A DNA stretch of 47,761 nucleotides, taken from positions 1 to 47,761 of the forward strand of contig JAGAFU010000045.1 of NCBI GenBank assembly GCA_017627955.1, in the 5' to 3' direction. The first letter of the stretch is position 1; every line of letters begins with the position of its first letter. This stretch comes from Bacteroidales bacterium. Lineage in GTDB: Bacteria > Bacteroidota > Bacteroidia > Bacteroidales > UBA932. The position numbers and the translations under genes were made by a program. Below are positions 9,205 through 15,964 of this stretch, one piece after another. The notes beneath the pieces were generated by a model. That model made no database searches. It worked only from the letters and a program-made list of their open reading frames with translations, and had not been told where the DNA came from.

Positions 9205-9206
9205 AT

Positions 9207-10268
9207 TTAATATGTTTGTTCAAGCCAACGGGAGAAGAACACGTCGTAAACCTCGTAGGTCGTCCCATCCAGAGAATGCGTCTTGAGGATCAACTCTTTA
9301 TCTTCCAAAGACTCGGCCGCTCGCCTGGCTGTGGCGGCACTGCCGATCTTATACTTGGAGACAAAGGTACTGGACGTGATCTGTGAGACTTTCCCTTCCT
9401 TTGCCACTCCGATCAGGAACCGCCATTGCTGTACGGGAAGTATCTCACGCATCTGAAGATAGTTGAAGCTTTCCCCTTCCAGGATGTCTTTGCAGACCTT
9501 CTTCACCAGGTCAGTCGTCACTCGCTTCGCCCTTGTGTCGAAAAGATTGTGACAAACCCTCTGCGTATAGTATGTGTGAATCCTTGTCCAGTCTAGGACA
9601 AAATCAAGCGCATCTTTCTCTATTTCCCTGCCACTTTTCTCAAACATGGAGCTTATGAATTTCCCATAAACGTCTCTGTCCAACTTGCCCAAGAACATCG
9701 ACTCCACGCTGCCGTAAAAAGGTCTCTTGGCATCATTGAACATGGCCGTCATAAGCCGGCGCTTACTTCCGCTGAATATAAAGCGAATATTCCTAAGATT
9801 CTGGGTATATGTGCGCAGGAGAGCCTCGACGTTATTCTCCGGATATTCAGAGATCTGCTGAAATTCATCTATAGCGATGACAATAGGATTCCGGCTACTC
9901 CCATTGAGCAAGTCAAAGATATTCTTCAAAGTAGCCTCTTTCTGCAACTGAGAAGCAAACTCCAGATGTACCTGCGGGAACCCCGTCAACTGATCGAACG
10001 TAAGGTAGGGTCGTATAGATTTAATAAAACCCCAGAACCGCCTCCCCAAAGGGGTTTTCTCCGGAAATTTAGCCAGTACAGCGGAAGAAAGGTTATCAAT
10101 AAAATCACTCAACGACTCTGTAGCATAAATGTCAGTATAAAGAGTGTCAATACCAGAGTTCTCTCCTTCAATAGCTTCGAGCGCATGTATAACAAGCCCT
10201 GACTTGCCGAATCGCCTGGGGGAAATAACAGAGGAATCAAAATGTAATAAACAAAATGTATTATACAA
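9207..10268 (-). CDS. AAA+ ATPase with C-terminal winged-helix-like domain, apparently 5'-truncated
   Basis: The longest open frame begins at a TTG (10268) and gives 353 residues. It matches the prokaryotic 'archaeal ATPase' type common in Bacteroidota: Walker A-like ISPRRFGKSGL near residue 16, Walker B IVIAIDEFQQI, sensor FIFSGSKRR, and a C-terminal helical region with a winged-helix look. Family members normally carry some 35-45 residues before the P-loop, including an FxDRExE segment; here only about 15 precede it and an in-frame TGA lies just upstream. No ATG start or convincing promoter is present. I read this as a decaying gene whose 5' end was deleted. Function is unknown. Confidence 0.6.
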   Translation of the reverse strand: MYNTFCLLHFDSSVISPRRFGKSGLVIHALEAIEGENSGIDTLYTDIYATESLSDFIDNLSSAVLAKFPEKTPLGRRFWGFIKSIRPYLTFDQLTGFPQVHLEFASQLQKEATLKNIFDLLNGSSRNPIVIAIDEFQQISEYPENNVEALLRTYTQNLRNIRFIFSGSKRRLMTAMFNDAKRPFYGSVESMFLGKLDRDVYGKFISSMFEKSGREIEKDALDFVLDWTRIHTYYTQRVCHNLFDTRAKRVTTDLVKKVCKDILEGESFNYLQMREILPVQQWRFLIGVAKEGKVSQITSSTFVSKYKIGSAATARRAAESLEDKELILKTHSLDGTTYEVYDVFFSRWLEQTY

Positions 10269-10317
10269 ATTGTTTAATAATACGCCTCATTTCTTCTTGT
10301 CCTCGAGGTGACGACGC

Positions 10318-10512
10318 TTGCGGGCTCTCCCGATGACCGAGGCAAACAGATCGGCCCTTGAGGAGGCCGTGAGATCAGGCAAGGAAATTTCCTGGACCTG
10401 GAGCAAGCCCCTCTCCCTCAAGCAAGGTGGCCCCGCCACCCCCTCAATCGAAGTCCGCTACCTCGACACCAAGGCCAGGGCAATCCCCGACCTCCAGATC
10501 ACCATCATGTAA
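10318..10512 (+). pseudogene. 3' remnant of an unrecognised gene
   Basis: A protein-like stretch of about 64 codons ends at TAA 10512 (tail YLDTKARAIPDLQITIM) but has no plausible start: an in-frame TGA lies at 10309. Its base composition is GC-rich, unlike the AT-rich sequence on either side. The last 49 bp recur exactly at 11667-11715, where they again end one gene tail. I do not recognise the family. It is probably the surviving end of a gene broken by rearrangement. Confidence 0.5.
10461..10509 (+). repeat. 49-bp direct repeat, left copy
   Basis: Identical over all 49 bp to 11667-11715. The two copies bracket the toxin/antitoxin-like pair. The copy forms the 3' end of the gene remnant, and a stop codon follows immediately. 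This resembles an att-like or recombination boundary, but no integrase is nearby. Confidence 0.85.
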
Positions 10513-10516
10513 TAAG

Positions 10517-10537
10517 ATGGCCGGTCTAGTCGGCCAT
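10517..10537 (-). terminator. Possible terminator of the toxin/antitoxin pair
   Basis: ATGGCCG/CGGCCAT 7-bp stem with a 7-nt loop, 22 nt past the HTH gene stop on the minus strand, followed there by CTTATTA. The U-tract is weak. Confidence 0.4.
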
Positions 10538-10558
10538 GAAAGATACGACTCTTATCAA

Positions 10559-11002
10559 TCAATGGAATTTCGGGCCTTTATTCTTCCGAGGCAAATAACC
10601 ATCTACAAATTCACTGGTTTTTGCGTCACCTGGATTTGATCCATTAACAGCAGAGTCACTCAAAAACCCAATAGCTTCTTTTTCCGGGAAATAGCTGCCG
10701 AATTCTTGCAACCCTTGACCGATTAATTCAAAAGAAAGAGCTTGCTCAAGCTTGGAAATCGTTTCAAGGGTGATATTAGCTTTTCCACTAAGAATAACAG
10801 AAATGTGTTGCTGGGTGCACTCCATTTTTTTAGCAAGCCCTTTTTGGGTTAGCCCCAATTCTCTCATTCTTCTTCGGACTTTGATAGCAATCGCATAGGA
10901 GTATTTTAACCAAGACCAATTGTCTTTCAGGTATTGCGCCTTTGAGATAAAATCATCTTTGCTTTTATGCTCTTTTTCTCTTAAAAAATCAATGGTATTC
11001 AT
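10559..11002 (-). CDS. XRE-family HTH protein, probable antitoxin
   Basis: A 147-residue protein with an N-terminal helical segment and a Cro/C1-type helix-turn-helix at about residues 42-100 (LTQKGLAKKMECTQQHISVILSG split over helices 2-3). The C-terminus is polar and probably disordered. Its ATG overlaps the stop of the upstream gene (ATGA), the usual coupling in toxin-first pairs such as HigBA. It probably binds the palindrome in its own promoter. Its base composition is AT-rich compared with the genome core. The antitoxin role is inferred from gene order and size. Confidence 0.75.
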   Translation of the reverse strand: MNTIDFLREKEHKSKDDFISKAQYLKDNWSWLKYSYAIAIKVRRRMRELGLTQKGLAKKMECTQQHISVILSGKANITLETISKLEQALSFELIGQGLQEFGSYFPEKEAIGFLSDSAVNGSNPGDAKTSEFVDGYLPRKNKGPKFH

Positions 11003-11541
11003 AGTAATTCCTCCGATATTCCTTCGGCATCGACGATTCCGTTGTCGAGCAGATAGTTTCTGACCATTTCCATCTTTCTAAGTTCATTGAGCGTATGCTC
11101 CCGGTCTGCCATAAGATGCGTAAGCTTAATTGCCCCTCCAGTAACAAGATATGTCCCTTGGCCCAGTTTTATGGCATATATCCGAAGCCAGGAACTATGT
11201 GTTGACATTCTTTTCCCCTTCGCTTTTTCTCTGGATAAGAACATTTCGTGAATTCGATGGTTTTCTAAAGGCCGGAACAAACTGTCAAGATTGGCATTTG
11301 GTCTGATATCGAGCATTAGGCAAGACAAAGACACCGCATCCTCAATTGTGTCATAAATTGCTGAATCCAGATTGGTGATATGGAAATATGATTCAAGATC
11401 CTTGATGTTCCTGTTGAAGAACTCCTCTAAATAGCCAGGATCCAGCCAATTCTCAAATGTCTTGGACAGTATATCTTGCGTATCTCCATCATAAACAACA
11501 GCCCACAGTTGCCCGTTATGCAATATGTCCTCAAACCTCAT
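10999..11541 (-). CDS. Putative toxin of an HTH-paired module (unrecognised family)
   Basis: From ATG 11541 the product is 180 residues; an in-frame GTG at 11547 is nearly on top of the predicted transcription start and less likely. The N-terminal half is acidic and helical. The C-terminal half (SSWLRIYAIKLGQGTYLVTG, then GAIKLTHLM and basic helices) has the strand pattern seen in RelE/HigB-like mRNA interferases, with arginines and lysines available for RNA contact. I cannot assign a family firmly. The gene is followed without a gap by an XRE antitoxin-like gene, and the pair is flanked by 49-bp repeats. Confidence 0.55.
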   Translation of the reverse strand: MRFEDILHNGQLWAVVYDGDTQDILSKTFENWLDPGYLEEFFNRNIKDLESYFHITNLDSAIYDTIEDAVSLSCLMLDIRPNANLDSLFRPLENHRIHEMFLSREKAKGKRMSTHSSWLRIYAIKLGQGTYLVTGGAIKLTHLMADREHTLNELRKMEMVRNYLLDNGIVDAEGISEELL

Positions 11542-11555
11542 ACTCACATTTTTTG

Positions 11556-11597
11556 CAAAGATAAAACAATTTACAAATAGTACAAATTATAATTTGT
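11556..11597 (-). promoter_or_regulatory. Promoter and palindromic operator of the toxin/antitoxin-like pair
   Basis: On the minus strand TATCTTTG (11556-11563) and TTTG (11583-11586) are spaced by 19 nt, a textbook Bacteroidota promoter. A perfect 16-bp palindrome ACAAATTATAATTTGT (11582-11597) covers the -33 box, with extra ACAAAT-like half-sites beside it. Autorepression by the HTH protein is the natural inference. Confidence 0.65.
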
Positions 11598-11666
11598 TAT
11601 TTGCCAACTTTCTAAATAATAACTTCTTCTTTTACACGAGGTAACACGCTCTTGATGACACCCATT

Positions 11667-11715
11667 CCTCGACACCAAGGCCAGGGCAATCCCCGACCTC
11701 CAGATCACCATCATG
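11667..11715 (+). repeat. 49-bp direct repeat, right copy
   Basis: Exact repeat of 10461-10509. Here it is followed by AAA TAG rather than TAA, and the upstream frame closes at a TGA only four codons earlier, so this is a fragment and not a gene. Confidence 0.85.
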
Positions 11716-11760
11716 AAATAGAGCGTTTTTCGGAAGTAGCTCACAGTTAAACACTTGTGG

Positions 11761-11793
11761 AAAACGCGTAGTCGAAATGACTACGCGTTTTTT
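11761..11793. terminator. Bidirectional terminator between accessory patch and araB
   Basis: Perfect 13-bp stem (AAAACGCGTAGTC with its complement), loop GAAAT, then T6 on the + strand; the A-run gives a U-tract on the minus strand. It ends the leftover + strand gene tail and the minus-strand ara operon. Confidence 0.8.
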
Positions 11794-11829
11794 GCAATGT
11801 GCTAATAATCAGGTAGATGCAAAAGTGGC

Positions 11830-11857
11830 AGATTCTTCGCTAACGCTCAGAATGACA
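11830..11857 (-). repeat. Dispersed palindromic element, copy 2 (-)
   Basis: A 28-bp copy with a four-base GTTA loop. Its stem is ATTCT/AGAAT and its inner pairs are GC/GC. It lies 7 nt after the araB stop, between the gene and the terminator, in sense orientation on the ara mRNA. Confidence 0.8.
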
Positions 11858-11863
11858 GTGTTC

Positions 11864-13504
11864 TTACAAAGCAGTTTCCGTGAAGGATCCGAGGGCGAGA
11901 TACTTCTTATAAAGATCCGCGTAAACGGCTCCTCGGGCAGGGTCGGGAATATATTCCTTCGAGAAGCCGGAACTCATGGCAGCGGACGCGTCCTCGACCT
12001 TCTCATAGACTCCAGCGGCGGTGGCGGCGAACATCGCCGCACCAAGGGCGCAGGCCTGCATGGTCTTGCAGACCTTGATCGGCTTGCCAAGCACATCGGC
12101 CATCACCTGCATCACGAAAGGAGACTTGAGGGCGATCCCTCCTATGCCGATAACTTCCTCTATCTGAACACCTTCCTCAACGAAACGGTCATGGATGGCC
12201 TTCGTTCCGAAAGCAGTCGCCTCGACAAGAGCCCGGAATATCATCGGAGCCGTAGTGCCGAGAGTGAAGCCCGTTATCGCGCCTTTGACAAGGGGATTGG
12301 CGTCAGGAGTGCGCCGGCCGTTGACCCAGTCGGTGGCCAGCATGGCGCTCTGGGAGACCGGAACCTTCTCCGCCTCAGCGGTTAACGAGGGGATAATATT
12401 CTCGCAAGCCTCAACCAAAGCATCCCCTTCAAGACCGGACACCGCGCGAAGTGGCCACTCCAGAACCTTTCTGAACATAGCATAGACATCGCCGAAGCTG
12501 GACTGTCCGGCCTCAAGACCGATCATGCCGGGAATAACCGAACCGTCCACCTGGCCGCATATTCCCCGGATACATTTGTCTCCGATTGCCTCGTAGGGAG
12601 CGACCATCACATCGCAGGTCGAGGTCCCGATCACCCTGACGAGAGACCCAGGCTTGACACCGGCTCCGACCGCACCCATGTGGCAGTCGAAAGCTCCACC
12701 GGCGACCACGACGCTAACGCTGAGTCCCAGCTTCGCCGCCCACTCAGGGCAGAGATAACCGACCGGCTTGTCAGCGGTCTCAGTGTTCTCAAACAACCGC
12801 GTTCTCCAGCCGGAAAGAAGCGGATCGATTCCGGCGAGGAACTCCTCAGGCGGCAGTCCGCCCCACTTGGAGCTCCACATGGACTTGTGTCCCTGGGCGC
12901 AGCGGCTGCGGACGATGTCCCGGTGGTTGGCAACTCCAGTCAGAACGGCCGGAAGCCACTCGCAACACTCAACGATCGTACTGGCCTTCGTGGCGATCTC
13001 CGGAGAGTTTCTAAGAATATGCAAGGCTTTGGCCCAGAACCACTCGGAACTATAGATACCTCCCTCGTACATGGAATAATCCACATCCGAAGCTTTGCAG
13101 GCGGCATTGATCTCCTCAGCCTCTTTGATTGCCGTATGGTCTTTCCAGAGGACGAACATAGCGTCCGGATCGGCGGCATATTCCTCGCTCATGGCGAGCG
13201 GCATGCCGGACGCATCGGCAAAAGCCGGAGTGGAACCCGTTGTGTCAAAGGCTATTCCGACAACATTAGGGGCCACTTCCGGGGCGCATTTAGCCAACGC
13301 GTCCTTGACAGTAAATTCCAGAACCTCAAGGTAATCCTTGGGATGCTGTCGCCACTGGTTGGCCTGCGGATCGCAGTAAAGTCCCCTTGACCAACGGGGA
13401 TAGTTCTTGACGCTGGACGCGAGGATCTCCCCCGTTCCGGCGTTGACCACGACCGCCCTGGCGGAATCGGTACCGTAGTCCAGTCCGATGACGTATCTTG
13501 CCAT
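11864..13504 (-). CDS. araB: L-ribulokinase
   Basis: FGGY-family kinase that phosphorylates L-ribulose in the second step of arabinose catabolism. The 546-residue protein has the N-terminal ATP-grasping motif GLDYGTDSARAVVV, the AraB-specific TTGSTP and YADLYKKY segments, and the C-terminal FGGY block IGGIALKSPFVMQ. Its length fits the family (about 550-570). It is the last gene of the operon, starting 1 nt after the araA stop; a hairpin element and a strong terminator follow. Confidence 0.95.
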   Translation of the reverse strand: MARYVIGLDYGTDSARAVVVNAGTGEILASSVKNYPRWSRGLYCDPQANQWRQHPKDYLEVLEFTVKDALAKCAPEVAPNVVGIAFDTTGSTPAFADASGMPLAMSEEYAADPDAMFVLWKDHTAIKEAEEINAACKASDVDYSMYEGGIYSSEWFWAKALHILRNSPEIATKASTIVECCEWLPAVLTGVANHRDIVRSRCAQGHKSMWSSKWGGLPPEEFLAGIDPLLSGWRTRLFENTETADKPVGYLCPEWAAKLGLSVSVVVAGGAFDCHMGAVGAGVKPGSLVRVIGTSTCDVMVAPYEAIGDKCIRGICGQVDGSVIPGMIGLEAGQSSFGDVYAMFRKVLEWPLRAVSGLEGDALVEACENIIPSLTAEAEKVPVSQSAMLATDWVNGRRTPDANPLVKGAITGFTLGTTAPMIFRALVEATAFGTKAIHDRFVEEGVQIEEVIGIGGIALKSPFVMQVMADVLGKPIKVCKTMQACALGAAMFAATAAGVYEKVEDASAAMSSGFSKEYIPDPARGAVYADLYKKYLALGSFTETAL

Positions 13505-13505
13505 A

Positions 13506-15047
13506 TTACTTCAAAGCCTTTCCGAGAAGGTAATATATCTCATTGATTTTCAAGTCTCTCTTGATTCCTTCGAGAGTCGTGTCGGCACCGATCTTGACCA
13601 TCTCTATGTCGGCGATCTCGGCGTAGTCCTCCCAATACTCGGGGGTGAGGTCGTAGGAGAAGCAGGAGTGGTGCGTACCTCCGGCCATCATCCAGGCGGC
13701 GGCGCCGACCTCGAAACTGGGCCTCGGGATCCACAGGGCGGAAGCCACGGGGAGCTTCGGAAGCGGCTTAGGCTCAATGCAATCCACCTCGTTAACAACC
13801 AGACGGAAACGTCCTCCCATATCAACCACCGTCGCTGTCACGCCGTAGCCGGTCTTGCTTGTGAACACAAGACGGGCGGTCGGAGTCTTGCGAATTCCGA
13901 TGCCGAGCTCATGGACTTCCAGTTTGGGCTTATGGGCAGCGATCAGCGGGCAGACTTCCAGCATGTGGGCCTGGAGAATGGACGAGCGCTCCCCTGCGAA
14001 ATTGAGGGTGTAATCCTCGAGGAATGAGCAGCCTTCGGAGAGCCCCCTGGTCATGAACCAGACGGTCCTGTAAAGGGCGGCGGACTTCCAGTCGCCCTCA
14101 GCGCCAAAGCCATATCCTTCCTCCATAAGTCTCTGCGAAGCAAGGCCGGGAATCTGGTCGAAACCACGGCCGGTCTCCTCGACATTGACGTCTCCCAGAT
14201 CATCGAAGTTGGTGGTGAAACCCTTGGCGTTCTTAGCTTTAAGGATAGCCCTAAGCGTCAGTTCGGCCTTGGCGGAACGCCAAATCTTGCAATATGGCAG
14301 AGTGCCCTTCTCCTCCAGAGAGGCCTCATGGTCATATAATCTGAAATAATCCCCGACCAAGGCATCCACATCAGCGTCAGCGACTTTGTCGAAATATGTC
14401 ATCAGCTCGCTGAAGGGCACATAATCAACATGATAGCCGAGCCTCATCTCAGCCTCGACCTTGTCTCCGTCGGTCACGGCGACATTATTCATCTGGTCGC
14501 CGAAACGTAGGATCCTCATGTCCTTAGAGTCGGCCCAGGCGGCAGCCACACGCTCCCAGACGGCGATATGACCGAGGGTCTTGGGATCTTTCCAGTAGCC
14601 AACCACGGTCTTGTGGTTCTTACGCATCCGGGCAAGGATGTGGGCATATTCCCTGTCGCCGTGAGCACTCTGGTTCAGGTTCATGAAGTCCATGTCCATG
14701 GTGTCCCAAGGAATCTCCTCGTTGTACTGGGTGTGGAGGTGCAGAAGCGGCTTGCGGAGAGCCTGCAAACCTCTTATCCACATTTTCGCAGGAGAGAAAG
14801 TGTGCATCCAGGTGATGACTCCGACGCACTTTGGATCGGCTTCGGCCCGGCTCATCACGTCCAGAACCTCGGCAGAGGAGTTGGCCGTGCCTTTATAGAC
14901 AACTTTCACGGGAAGGAGACCGGAGGCGTTCATGCCCGCCACCATCTCGCTTGAGTGGCCGTCCACCTGGACGACAGCGTCACCTCCGTAGAGGAGCTGC
15001 GCTCCGGTGACGAACCAAACTTCGTAATTTTCGTATTGCTTGATCAT
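13506..15047 (-). CDS. araA: L-arabinose isomerase
   Basis: Converts L-arabinose to L-ribulose. From ATG 15047 the product is 513 residues, close to the usual 500. An upstream in-frame extension is rejected because it runs through the intergenic hairpin repeat and the 3' end of araD. Family signatures include WFVTGAQLLYG at the start, HTFSPAKMWIRGL, the metal-ligand region around EGYGFGAEGDWK (a conserved glutamate) and GGTHHSCFSYDL (histidines). It sits between araD and araB in the ara operon. Confidence 0.95.
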   Translation of the reverse strand: MIKQYENYEVWFVTGAQLLYGGDAVVQVDGHSSEMVAGMNASGLLPVKVVYKGTANSSAEVLDVMSRAEADPKCVGVITWMHTFSPAKMWIRGLQALRKPLLHLHTQYNEEIPWDTMDMDFMNLNQSAHGDREYAHILARMRKNHKTVVGYWKDPKTLGHIAVWERVAAAWADSKDMRILRFGDQMNNVAVTDGDKVEAEMRLGYHVDYVPFSELMTYFDKVADADVDALVGDYFRLYDHEASLEEKGTLPYCKIWRSAKAELTLRAILKAKNAKGFTTNFDDLGDVNVEETGRGFDQIPGLASQRLMEEGYGFGAEGDWKSAALYRTVWFMTRGLSEGCSFLEDYTLNFAGERSSILQAHMLEVCPLIAAHKPKLEVHELGIGIRKTPTARLVFTSKTGYGVTATVVDMGGRFRLVVNEVDCIEPKPLPKLPVASALWIPRPSFEVGAAAWMMAGGTHHSCFSYDLTPEYWEDYAEIADIEMVKIGADTTLEGIKRDLKINEIYYLLGKALK

Positions 15048-15069
15048 ATTATTAATGTTATTAATTATC

Positions 15070-15096
15070 AGATTCTTCACTTCGTTCAGAATGACA
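15070..15096 (-). repeat. Dispersed palindromic element, copy 3 (-)
   Basis: Full 27-bp copy with ATTCT/AGAAT arms and AC/GT inner pairs, inside the ara operon between araD and araA. In mRNA sense it ends 22 nt before the araA ATG. Confidence 0.85.
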
Positions 15097-15114
15097 GGGC
15101 GGACCAGGACAACC

Positions 15115-15888
15115 TCACCGACCATTTTCCTGGATAGGGCACGAAGCGCAGGGAGGTGATGGTTGTCCCCGGTCCGTCCCTTTTTGGCCGTAGTAGGCAT
15201 TGGGGCCGTGTTTGCGGGAATAGTGTTTCTCGATGAGGTGCTTGTTCATCGAAGGCTCATGATCGATCACGTCGAGAGTCGGCAACTGCAGAGTTGAGGA
15301 AATGAACGCCATCTTCGCGACCTCCTCCAGCACAATGGCGTTATGGACAGCGTTAGCCACGTCTGTCCCCCACGTGAAAGGACCATGGTTACGTACCAGA
15401 ACGGCCGGCGTGTCGTCAGGATTCATATTCCTGAAACGCTCGACAATCACATTGCCGGTCTCCTTCTCGTACTCCCCGAACACTTCCGCCTTTTTCATGT
15501 CGCGGGTGCAAGGAATATCATCGTGGAAATAGTCGGAATGGGTTGTGCCGATGTTGGGAATATTCCGCCCGACCTGGGCCCAAGCAGTTGCGTAGGTGGA
15601 GTGGGTATGAACAACTCCCCCGATGTTCGGAAACGCCTTATAGAGAACAAGATGAGTCGGAGTGTCGGAGGATGGCCTAAGCGAGCCCTCAACGACATTC
15701 CCTTCCAAATCCACGACCACCATGTCCTCCGGCTTCATCACGTCGTAACCTACCCCGCTGGGCTTGATGACCACGAGGCCGGTGGCCCGGTCGATCGCAG
15801 AGGCGTTGCCCCACGTGAATATCACAAGGCCGCTCTTCACCAAATCGAGATTGGCCTGCCAGACTTTCTGTTTCAGTTCTTCTAACAT
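15115..15888 (-). CDS. araD: L-ribulose-5-phosphate 4-epimerase
   Basis: Class II aldolase-fold epimerase giving D-xylulose 5-phosphate, the third arabinose step. The zinc histidines are present in [10 protein letters not shown] (H94, H96) and NHGPFTWG. The family normally ends at AYYGQ (about 230 residues); here the frame runs on for about 22 more residues with a proline- and cysteine-rich tail unlike a folded domain, for 257 in all. The tail looks like a stop-loss reading into former spacer. A fragment of the dispersed hairpin element sits directly against the ATG. Confidence 0.93.
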   Translation of the reverse strand: MLEELKQKVWQANLDLVKSGLVIFTWGNASAIDRATGLVVIKPSGVGYDVMKPEDMVVVDLEGNVVEGSLRPSSDTPTHLVLYKAFPNIGGVVHTHSTYATAWAQVGRNIPNIGTTHSDYFHDDIPCTRDMKKAEVFGEYEKETGNVIVERFRNMNPDDTPAVLVRNHGPFTWGTDVANAVHNAIVLEEVAKMAFISSTLQLPTLDVIDHEPSMNKHLIEKHYSRKHGPNAYYGQKGTDRGQPSPPCASCPIQENGR

Positions 15889-15901
15889 AGATTCTTCAAT
15901 T

Positions 15902-15929
15902 TGTCATCCTGAGGCTTGCCGAGGGATCT
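15902..15929 (+). repeat. Dispersed palindromic element, copy 4a (+)
   Basis: A 28-bp divergent copy: ATCCT pairs with GGGAT (one T.G wobble), then the G.A/A.G tandem, then GG/CC inner pairs and a CTTG loop. It is tail-to-tail with copy 4b, between araD and the symporter gene. Confidence 0.75.
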
Positions 15930-15956
15930 AGATTCTTCACTTCGTTCAGAATGACA
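15930..15956 (-). repeat. Dispersed palindromic element, copy 4b (-)
   Basis: Full 27-bp copy in opposite orientation to 4a and directly abutting it, giving a REPIN-like inverted pair inside the ara operon. A fragment of a further copy lies at 15888-15900, against the araD start. Confidence 0.85.
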
Positions 15957-15964
15957 GAAAGGTA

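Noticed and set aside
10318-10512. Small intact + strand gene
   Set aside because: There is no credible start codon or promoter, an in-frame stop lies directly upstream, and its end is duplicated at 11667-11715, so it is better read as a gene remnant.
13506-15200. Longer araA starting at 15200
   Set aside because: The extension would be translated through the hairpin repeat and the araD 3' end; the ATG at 15047 gives the normal N-terminus.
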